Shown: positions 6,653-11,872 of the stretch, in pieces
How positions within the stretch are numbered: the first letter of the stretch is position 1
Layout of the letters: every line of letters begins with the position of its first letter
Origin: Rhodospirillaceae bacterium UBA6608
Lineage (GTDB): Bacteria; Pseudomonadota; Alphaproteobacteria; Rhodospirillales_A; Casp-alpha2
Assembly: GCA_002433335.1 (NCBI GenBank)
Contig: DJHY01000063.1
Coordinates: 1-11,872 of the forward strand
Direction of reading: 5' to 3'
DNA: 11,872 nt
The notes under the pieces: generated by a model
What the model was told of the DNA's origin: nothing
The model's database searches: none
The model's input: only the letters and a program-made list of their open reading frames with translations
Position numbers and translations under genes: made by a program

Positions 6653-7999
6653 TCACGACGATTTCGAATCAAGGATAAATTTGATTTTCAGCGCATTCAG
6701 CGCTTCTTGGATAGGAATGAAGAGGTTCAGACTTTGCGATTCGGCCGGCAGAATAGTGGCGACGCTGATGCCGATCACATTGCCGTTTTGGTCAAGCAAC
6801 GGCCCGCCACTATTCCCCGGAGAAATAGCCGCATCGGCCTGGATATAAACCAAACCGTCTTTCCGATATTTCCGAACGCCGCTAACGACACCCGATGTCA
6901 CCGTTGATTTGAGTCCTTCCAAAATCGGTGTCCCCACCGCATAAACTTTTTCAAGGCGTTGGGGCTCGCTCAGCCGTATCGCCAAAGCATTTGGAAGACG
7001 CAAATCGACTTTGACCAATGCGACATCTCGAACGGCATCCCGCCGTTCGACGGTCCCGCTCAGTTCAATGCCATTGCTCAAGACAACTGCGACATTTTGG
7101 GCTTTTCCGACAACATGCTCGTTTGTGAGGATCGTCCCGAACGGCGACACGACAAAACCAGACCCATGCCCAAATCCGCTGCGCACGGTAACCACCGCAG
7201 GCAAAATTCCGTCGATATCTTTTTCGATTGAACGGCGCCGCGGCTTTACACCCGTGATGACCAGCTCACCGCCGGTAAACGTATCGCCCTCTTCGACCTT
7301 TCGAACCGCAATATCGACGAATTTTTGATTCGCAACTATTTGTTCGGCGGCCGCAGCGAACGAATTATGAAGCGCCAGGATTACACCGTCTCTTTTCGCC
7401 GTTTTTTGTTGCGCGTAGCCGTTTGTTTTGAATTTCAGGACTTCGCGTTTCAGCAAATTTGAATAAATGCTCCATTCGACGGAGAGGAACATTTCGCCGC
7501 TGTACTGATCAAGCGGCCGACCGTCCCACCAATGGTGCAATTCGCAAAAATTGCCTTTTATTTCAATAATCCGCCCGCCAATTCGATACTCAGCCGACGA
7601 CACTTCCTTAGATTGATCAAACAAATCCTGAGGATTGCCAGCAACGTTAACCCCTTGTTGCGCCAGAGTATTATAGAACACCTCGCCTAGCTCAGTGCTC
7701 CAATTGCCGAGGAATGAACTCCCCGCCCCCCATTCAATCGTTGATTCGCCTTGATGGTGAAGGTTGCAGAGTCCGCTTTCGACTCCTTCGACACCGCCCG
7801 CAGGAAAATTGGCAATCGTAGTTCCGCGTCGAATATTGGCGACGACCTTGGTTAGCGCAAAGGACGCTTGGTCCTGCACCGGAGTGTCGAGTTTCACTAT
7901 GTCATTTGAACTGACTTTCGGCAGTTCCATCGTGCCTGTCGTGTTGCAAGCCGAAACCGACAAGAACAGACCCAAAACACATAGAATCCCACGTTTCAT
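6653..7999 (-). CDS. Lipoprotein with C-terminal trypsin-like serine protease domain
   Basis: The 448-residue product starts with a lipoprotein signal, MKRGILCVLGLFLSVSAC, with lipobox VSAC and lipidated Cys18, so it should be anchored in an envelope membrane. Residues about 40-245 form a domain I do not recognise. Its predicted pattern of strands and an amphipathic helix recalls periplasmic CsgG/FlgO-type lipoproteins, a weak impression only. It carries two copies of C-x-L-H-H, at 78-82 and 152-156. Residues about 262-440 are a trypsin-like S1C (HtrA-type) protease with His295 in TNEHVVG, Asp325 in RDVALVKV and Ser397 in GNSGGP. There is no PDZ domain, unlike DegP/HtrA. Base composition is visibly more AT-rich than in all neighbours. 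It has its own promoter, with a palindrome in the spacer. AAAAGGTG serves as ribosome site. Confidence 0.9.
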   Translation of the reverse strand: MKRGILCVLGLFLSVSACNTTGTMELPKVSSNDIVKLDTPVQDQASFALTKVVANIRRGTTIANFPAGGVEGVESGLCNLHHQGESTIEWGAGSSFLGNWSTELGEVFYNTLAQQGVNVAGNPQDLFDQSKEVSSAEYRIGGRIIEIKGNFCELHHWWDGRPLDQYSGEMFLSVEWSIYSNLLKREVLKFKTNGYAQQKTAKRDGVILALHNSFAAAAEQIVANQKFVDIAVRKVEEGDTFTGGELVITGVKPRRRSIEKDIDGILPAVVTVRSGFGHGSGFVVSPFGTILTNEHVVGKAQNVAVVLSNGIELSGTVERRDAVRDVALVKVDLRLPNALAIRLSEPQRLEKVYAVGTPILEGLKSTVTSGVVSGVRKYRKDGLVYIQADAAISPGNSGGPLLDQNGNVIGISVATILPAESQSLNLFIPIQEALNALKIKFILDSKSS

Positions 8000-8044
8000 T
8001 CAACACACCTTTTGATTGCATCTCACCAACAAGTTCGAAGCAAG

Positions 8045-8074
8045 AGTATACACAGCACTTAAGTGCTGTCTCAA
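8045..8074 (-). promoter_or_regulatory. Promoter of the protease lipoprotein gene
   Basis: On the minus strand TTGAGA (8069-8074) and TATACT (8045-8050) are separated by 18 bp; each matches five of six consensus bases. The promoter ends 45 bp before the ATG at 7999, leaving room for a short leader and the AAAAGGTG ribosome site. This is the clearest sigma-70-type promoter in the window. Confidence 0.65.
8052..8069. promoter_or_regulatory. 18-bp perfect palindrome (operator candidate) in the promoter spacer
   Basis: ACAGCACTTAAGTGCTGT is its own reverse complement and fills nearly the whole spacer between the -35 and -10 boxes of the protease gene. A dimeric repressor bound there would block RNA polymerase, or a MerR-type activator could twist the spacer. 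No regulator gene is in the window. The palindrome is seen directly; the operator role is inferred. Confidence 0.6.
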
Positions 8075-8151
8075 CGTGGTGGTTGAAATATATCGCCTTG
8101 CCTCCCCTCCTGATTTCGTACGAGAGAGGAAAAGCGGCCGGGGATGCCTGC

Positions 8152-9252
8152 CTACACGTTGAAGCGGAACAGCATCACGTCGCCGTCGTGGACCACGTAT
8201 TCGCGGCCTTCCTGGCGCATCTTGCCCGCATCCTTGGCGCCGTGTTCACCGCCCAGGGATACATAATCCTCATAGGCGATGGTTTCGGCGGCGATGAAGC
8301 CGCGTTCGAAATCGCCGTGGATCACCCCGGCGGCCTGCGGCGCCTTGGTTCCCTTATGGATGGTCCAAGCACGGGTTTCCTTTGGGCCGGCAGTGAAATA
8401 GGTGATCAGGCCCAACAGGTCGTATCCGGCGCGGATCACGCGGGCCAGGCCCGTTTCTTCCAGGCCCAGGCTGTCCAGGAATTCCTTTTTGTCGGCTTCG
8501 TCGTCGAGCATCGAAACCTCGGCCTCGATGGCGGCTGAAATCACCACCGTGCCCGCCCCCTGGGCCGCCGCCATTTCGGCGACCTTTTCGGAAAACGCAT
8601 TGCCCGTGGCGGCAGAGCCTTCGTCGACGTTGCAGACGTATAGCACCGGCTTCGCCGTCAGCAATTGAAGCATGCGGAAGGCCTTGCCCTCGCCGTCCTT
8701 CAACTCCAGCTTGCGGGCCGGCTGGCCGTCGCGCAGCAGGTCCAGGCAGCGGTTGATGACCGCCAATTGGATCGCGGCCTCCTTGTCCTGGCCGCGCGCC
8801 TTCTTGGTCAGCGGATCAACCCGCTTCTCCAGGCTTTCCAGGTCGGCCAGCATCAATTCGGTTTCGACCGTTTCCGCATCGCGCACGGGATCGACGCCGC
8901 CTTCGACGTGGGTGACGTTTTCGTCCTCGAAGCAGCGCAAGACGTGGCAGATGGCCTCGACCTCGCGGATGTTGGCCAGGAACTGGTTGCCTAGGCCTTC
9001 GCCCTTGCTGGCGCCACGGACCAGGCCCGCGATATCCACGAACTCAAGCTGCGTCGGCAGAATATTGGCGGACTTGGCAATGGCCGCGATTTTGTCCAGA
9101 CGCGGATCGGGCACGGAAACTCGGCCCGTATTCGGCTCGATGGTGCAGAAAGGGAAATTGGCGGCTTCGGCCTTGGCCGTTGCCGTCAGGGCATTGAAAA
9201 GCGTGGATTTACCGACGTTGGGCAAGCCCACGATACCGCAATTGAACCCCAT
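8152..9252 (-). CDS. ychF: Redox-regulated ribosome-binding ATPase YchF
   Basis: YchF/OLA1 is a conserved P-loop NTPase of the Obg group that binds ribosomes and prefers ATP. The 366-residue length is normal. Visible are the P-loop GLPNVGKST (9-17), the switch region [10 protein letters not shown] (32-41), [20 protein letters not shown] (73-92), and NVDE (208-211), the changed G4 motif that explains loss of guanine specificity. A coiled-coil insert lies about 125-200 and the C-terminal TGS domain about 283-366, ending in the typical [10 protein letters not shown]. It begins one base after the pth stop, with an AAGGA site inside the end of pth, so the two are translationally coupled. It is the last gene of the rplY-pth-ychF unit. 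Confidence 0.97.
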   Translation of the reverse strand: MGFNCGIVGLPNVGKSTLFNALTATAKAEAANFPFCTIEPNTGRVSVPDPRLDKIAAIAKSANILPTQLEFVDIAGLVRGASKGEGLGNQFLANIREVEAICHVLRCFEDENVTHVEGGVDPVRDAETVETELMLADLESLEKRVDPLTKKARGQDKEAAIQLAVINRCLDLLRDGQPARKLELKDGEGKAFRMLQLLTAKPVLYVCNVDEGSAATGNAFSEKVAEMAAAQGAGTVVISAAIEAEVSMLDDEADKKEFLDSLGLEETGLARVIRAGYDLLGLITYFTAGPKETRAWTIHKGTKAPQAAGVIHGDFERGFIAAETIAYEDYVSLGGEHGAKDAGKMRQEGREYVVHDGDVMLFRFNV

Positions 9253-9253
9253 T

Positions 9254-9880
9254 TCAGTCCTTCTTTCCCTTCACATCGGCCGTTTCATCGGGCCGTTTCG
9301 CATTGGGCCGGGGCGGCTTTACAGCAATGGCGACACGGTTCTGAAACCCCGCATCGTCCCCGGCAATCAGACGGTCGACCCCGTCGGCGATACCGTCCAG
9401 CAACGGCTCCAACCAGGTTCGGTCTTCTTTCGAAAAATCCTTGAGGACATGGCCGACGACCCTGTCCTTGTCGCCCGGATGACCGACACCGATCCGCACG
9501 CGGCGGAATTCGGGGCCGATATGGGCTTGAATGTTGCGCAGGCCGTTATGGCCCGCATGGCCCCCGCCTTTTTTGACCCGAAGCTTGCCCGCCGCCAGAT
9601 CGAGTTCGTCATGGAACACGATCAGGTCGGCGGGTTTAAGCTTGTAGAACGTCATGACCGCCTGAACGGAGCGGCCGGACTCGTTCATATAAGTCTGAGG
9701 CTTCAGCAGCAGGACTTTCTCGCCATCGATCACGCCTTCGGCGAGTTCGCCCTGATACTTGTTGCGGAAGGGGCCCAGCCGCCAACGGCCGTGGATTGCA
9801 TCCACGGCCATGAAACCGACATTGTGTCGATTGTCGCGGTAGGACGGGCCCGGGTTACCGAGCCCAACCAGAAGCAGCAT
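9254..9880 (-). CDS. pth: Peptidyl-tRNA hydrolase
   Basis: Pth releases tRNA from peptidyl-tRNA that has dropped off ribosomes. The catalytic residues of the family are all present: Asn9 in GLGNPG (7-12), His19 in RHNVGF, Asn66 in TYMNESG, Asp91 in HDELDL and Asn112 in GHNGLRN. The 208 residues include a basic, proline-rich C-terminal tail (about 187-208) longer than in the E. coli enzyme and probably disordered. The start is canonical, placing GLGNPG right at the N-terminus, with AGGGAGGG as ribosome site. It lies 51 bp after rplY and directly before ychF, a common bacterial order that couples ribosome assembly and rescue genes. Confidence 0.97.
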   Translation of the reverse strand: MLLLVGLGNPGPSYRDNRHNVGFMAVDAIHGRWRLGPFRNKYQGELAEGVIDGEKVLLLKPQTYMNESGRSVQAVMTFYKLKPADLIVFHDELDLAAGKLRVKKGGGHAGHNGLRNIQAHIGPEFRRVRIGVGHPGDKDRVVGHVLKDFSKEDRTWLEPLLDGIADGVDRLIAGDDAGFQNRVAIAVKPPRPNAKRPDETADVKGKKD

Positions 9881-9931
9881 GGAACGCCCTCCCTGGAACC
9901 GATCCGCCAGGAACCGATTCTGACGAGAGGA

Positions 9932-10564
9932 TTACTCCTCGCCGCCTTCCTCTTCGCCTTCTTCGCCTTCACCTTCGGCTTCTTCGGCTTCTTCCTTCAC
10001 CACGGTCGGCGCGGCGATGGTGAGAAGCACGAAATCACGATCGGTGATGGTCGGCTTAACGTCGGCGGGCAGGCCGGCGTCGGAAATACGCACGGCGTCG
10101 CCGATGTCCAAGCCGTCCAGGGAAATGGTGATCATTTCCGGAATGGCTTCGGGCTGGCAGCGAACTTCCACTTCGTGACGGACGATGTTCAACACGCCGC
10201 CCCGCTTCAGGCCGCGGCAAGCATCTTCGCCTTCGACGTGAACCGGGATCATGACGGTGATCCGCGTGCCCTTGCTCAGGCGCATGAAATCGACATGCAG
10301 CGGAACGTCGGTGACCGGGTGGAACTGGACGTCACGCGGCAGAACGCGGTGCGTATCGCTGCCGACCTTGAGGTCCAGGATATGAGAAAAGAAGCTCGGG
10401 CCGTGCAAATGACGCGTCAGCTCGATGGGTTCGACGGAAACCAGGATCGGATCTTTGTGATCCCCGTAGATCACGGCCGGAACGCGGCCGGATCGGCGGG
10501 TTGCGCGGGCTGCCCCCTTGCCTGCCCGATCGCGGGGTTCCGCCGTCATGGTGTTACCAGACAT
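9932..10564 (-). CDS. rplY: 50S ribosomal protein bL25 / general stress protein Ctc
   Basis: The 210-residue protein is the long (Ctc/TL5) form of bL25, which binds 5S rRNA in the large subunit. The N-terminal L25 domain (about 7-97) shows the typical GKGAARATRRSGRVPAVIYG start and ends VPLHVDFMRL. The C-terminal beta domain covers about 98-186, with GVLNIVRHEVEVRC. A strongly acidic tail of Glu, Gly and Ala closes the protein (about 189-210), as in many alphaproteobacterial homologues. The start at 10564 has a GGAG site 7 bases away; an internal ATG five codons on would also give a normal N-terminus. It is the first gene of the rplY-pth-ychF unit. The leader contains a terminator-like hairpin, suggesting control by attenuation. 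Confidence 0.96.
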   Translation of the reverse strand: MSGNTMTAEPRDRAGKGAARATRRSGRVPAVIYGDHKDPILVSVEPIELTRHLHGPSFFSHILDLKVGSDTHRVLPRDVQFHPVTDVPLHVDFMRLSKGTRITVMIPVHVEGEDACRGLKRGGVLNIVRHEVEVRCQPEAIPEMITISLDGLDIGDAVRISDAGLPADVKPTITDRDFVLLTIAAPTVVKEEAEEAEGEGEEGEEEGGEE

Positions 10565-10585
10565 GGCATAACTCCGTATCAGTTT

Positions 10586-10617
10586 AAAAAGCCCCGGCCT
10601 CCAGGGGTGCCGGCGGC
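10586..10617 (-). terminator. Terminator-like hairpin in the rplY leader
   Basis: On the minus strand an 8-bp GC stem (GCC + CCGGC against GCCGG + GGC, one bulged base, 10-base loop) is followed at once by TTTTT. It ends about 16 bases before the GGAG ribosome site of rplY, so any rplY transcript starting further upstream must pass it. It may be an attenuator, or the second of two tandem terminators for the upstream SDR unit. Confidence 0.6.
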
Positions 10618-10621
10618 AAAC

Positions 10622-10645
10622 AAAAAATGCCCCGAAGGGCGCGCA
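10622..10645 (-). terminator. Intrinsic terminator after the SDR gene
   Basis: On the minus strand GCCC-TTCG-GGGC, a stem with a stable UUCG tetraloop that can be extended with a 3-base bulge to TGC/GCA, is followed by ATTTTTTG. It lies 68 bp beyond the SDR stop and most likely ends that transcript. Confidence 0.7.
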
Positions 10646-10674
10646 TACATAGCCCCGGCGACCGTCCAGGTCAA
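10646..10674 (-). promoter_or_regulatory. Candidate promoter of the rplY-pth-ychF unit
   Basis: On the minus strand TTGACC (10669-10674) and TATGTA (10646-10651) are 17 bp apart. The -35 matches five of six consensus bases, the -10 only three. Transcription would start near 10639, inside the stem of the SDR terminator, so that hairpin would be broken in the rplY mRNA while the second hairpin (10586-10617) would remain in its leader. Confidence 0.35.
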
Positions 10675-10713
10675 CCGAATTGGGTACGGCGCGCGCTCCC
10701 GGAGCCGCCAGGA

Positions 10714-11478
10714 TTACTGGGCGGTCCAGCCCCCGTCGATCATCAGGGACGAGCCGGTCACCAACGAAGACGCATCCGATGCCAGGAACACAACCCCGCC
10801 CATCAGATCCTCGACCTGGCCCAAACGCCCCAGGGCGATCCGTGACATCACGAATTCGACGAATTCCGGGTCGCTTAGGAAGCCTTCGGTCATCGGCGTT
10901 TCGATGAAGGTCGGGCAGATGGTGTTGACCCGAATGCCATGCGCGCCCAATTCCCAGGCCATGGCCTTGGTCGCCCCTTCGATCGCGTGCTTGGTGGCGC
11001 AGTAGACAGTCCGCTTCGGCCCGCCGACATGGCCCATCTGCGACGATACGTTGATGATCGAGCCCGGCAATTCCGCCTCGATCAAGCCTTTGACCACCGC
11101 CTGGGCGACGAACAGGGCCGCCCGCACGTTCAGGTCCGCGATGGCGTCGTAATCATCCTCGGTCAGTTCCAGGATCGTCTGCGGGCGATTGCCGCCGGCG
11201 TTGTTGAACAACACCTGGAACGGCCCGCGGGCCGCGATCTCGGCCCGGACCTTGGCCGTATCGGTAACGTCCAGAACCAGGGCCTCGGCCTTCTGCCCTC
11301 GGGCGCGGATGGCCTCGGCGGCGGCTTCGACCTCGGCCGCCGAGCGGGCGCAGAGGGTCACCTCCGCCCCGGCGTCGGCCAGGGCGGCAGCGGCGGCAAG
11401 ACCGATACCGCGACCGGCGCCGGTGACCAGGGCCTTGCGGCCATCCAAACGAAACGAGGGCGAAACAGGCAGTTCCAT
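10714..11478 (-). CDS. SDR family NAD(P)-dependent oxidoreductase
   Basis: A 254-residue classical short-chain dehydrogenase. The cofactor motif TGAGRGIG is at 19-26, NNAG at 92-95, and the catalytic tetrad is Asn117, Ser145, Tyr159 and Lys163 in YCATK. The C-terminal part ends in the standard SLMIDGGWTAQ. The residue after the second strand region (CARS, Arg45) rather than an acidic residue suggests NADP(H) preference, a weak rule. The substrate is not readable from sequence. It starts 30 bp after the stop of the histidinol-dehydrogenase-family gene and is in the same unit. In dihydroxypropanesulfonate catabolism an HpsN dehydrogenase is paired with SDR enzymes HpsO/HpsP, which this could resemble. 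Its ribosome site (AAGGAAAG) is far from the ATG. Confidence 0.92.
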   Translation of the reverse strand: MELPVSPSFRLDGRKALVTGAGRGIGLAAAAALADAGAEVTLCARSAAEVEAAAEAIRARGQKAEALVLDVTDTAKVRAEIAARGPFQVLFNNAGGNRPQTILELTEDDYDAIADLNVRAALFVAQAVVKGLIEAELPGSIINVSSQMGHVGGPKRTVYCATKHAIEGATKAMAWELGAHGIRVNTICPTFIETPMTEGFLSDPEFVEFVMSRIALGRLGQVEDLMGGVVFLASDASSLVTGSSLMIDGGWTAQ

Positions 11479-11508
11479 GGTGGGTCTGTGCTTTCCTTAT
11501 TGCTCCGC

Positions 11509-11872
11509 CTAACGTTTGGCGACGACACCATAGGGCGGAATGTTGGCGCGGCCATAGCGGCGCACGCGGATATTGGCCTGCTCCCCATGCCCGGCGAAGC
11601 CCTCGATGGCGCACAGCCGGGAACAATAGCCGCCGATCATGGCCGAGGCCTCGTCGGTCAACACCCGTTGATAGGTGCAGGTCTTCATGAACTTGCCGAC
11701 CCACAGCCCGCCGGTATAGCGGGCCGCCGTCTTGGTCGGCAGGGTGTGGTTGGTGCCGATCACCTTGTCCCCGAACGAGACGTTGGTGCGCGGTCCCAGG
11801 AACAATGCGCCGTAATTGGTCATGTTGTTAAGGAAATAATCGGGGTCCTCGGTCATGACCTGAACGTGCTCA
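11509..11872 (-). CDS. Histidinol dehydrogenase family protein, C-terminal part, HpsN-like (5' end outside window)
   Basis: The last 120 residues of a HisD-fold, zinc-dependent dehydrogenase are visible; the gene enters from the right edge. GTNHTLPT contains the conserved histidine (visible residue 42). The pair Glu90/His95 in EGFAGHGEQ has the same spacing as the E. coli HisD zinc/substrate residues Glu414 and His419. The middle differs from biosynthetic HisD: the segments [13 protein letters not shown] and KTCTYQRV, and the ending ANIRVRRYG, are what I recall for sulfopropanediol 3-dehydrogenase (HpsN) and its relatives. A catabolic diol dehydrogenase linked to the following SDR is therefore more likely than histidine biosynthesis, and no other his gene is present. 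Family membership is secure; the substrate is inferred. Confidence 0.85.
   Translation of the reverse strand, partial: EHVQVMTEDPDYFLNNMTNYGALFLGPRTNVSFGDKVIGTNHTLPTKTAARYTGGLWVGKFMKTCTYQRVLTDEASAMIGGYCSRLCAIEGFAGHGEQANIRVRRYGRANIPPYGVVAKR

Noticed and set aside
8100..8151. Possible terminator after ychF
   Set aside because: There is a short T run on the minus strand but no convincing self-complementary stem before it.
9885..9915. Repeated ATCGGTTCC (minus strand) and a short CCTGG/CCAGG inverted repeat between rplY and pth
   Set aside because: Too short and without a T run; may be chance in a 51-bp gap.
8672..11005. A 777-codon open frame on the plus strand, antisense to ychF, pth, rplY and part of the SDR gene
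   Set aside because: It crosses four well-supported genes and two terminators, has no recognisable domain and a low-complexity translation; long antisense frames are expected in GC-rich DNA.

Overview
The window is 11.9 kb of GC-rich chromosomal DNA, most likely from an alphaproteobacterium of the Rhodospirillales type. Evidence for this is the cytochrome b/c1 pair, the rplY-pth-ychF cluster and the short-spaced mtnP/mtnA genes; the lineage is inferred from gene content and protein style, not from a search. Almost all of the sequence is coding. The first two genes read rightward and every other gene reads leftward.

Layout, left to right. (1) 1-1271 (+): the 3' end of petB (cytochrome b of the bc1 complex, with the PEWY Qo motif) and complete petC (cytochrome c1). 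A strong hairpin at 1298-1325 closes this unit and can also serve the convergent unit. (2) 1361-3022 (-): a glutathione S-transferase-fold protein followed by an NAD-dependent sugar-acid dehydrogenase resembling D-erythronate dehydrogenase, preceded by two small palindromes. (3) 3154-6477 (-): a tight four-gene unit in the order dienelactone hydrolase family, mtnP (5'-methylthioadenosine phosphorylase), a protein made of two tandem DUF1330 domains, and mtnA (methylthioribose-1-phosphate isomerase). It performs the first steps of methylthioadenosine salvage, but the later mtnB/C/D steps are not in the window. (4) 6653-7999 (-): an AT-richer lipoprotein gene whose product joins an unrecognised N-terminal domain, with two C-x-L-H-H motifs, to a trypsin-like serine protease domain. 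Its promoter (8045-8074) carries a perfect 18-bp palindrome in the -35/-10 spacer. (5) 8152-10564 (-): rplY/ctc (bL25), pth and ychF, a translation-related operon. Its leader holds a terminator-like hairpin just before the rplY ribosome binding site. (6) 10714-11872 (-): an SDR oxidoreductase preceded by the 3' end of a histidinol-dehydrogenase-family gene that looks more like HpsN (sulfopropanediol dehydrogenase) than biosynthetic HisD.

Most of the window is core metabolism and translation. The least ordinary parts are the protease lipoprotein with its operator-like promoter, and the mtn operon with its dienelactone-hydrolase-like and duplicated DUF1330 partners. No RNA genes, insertion sequences, CRISPR arrays or phage genes were seen.
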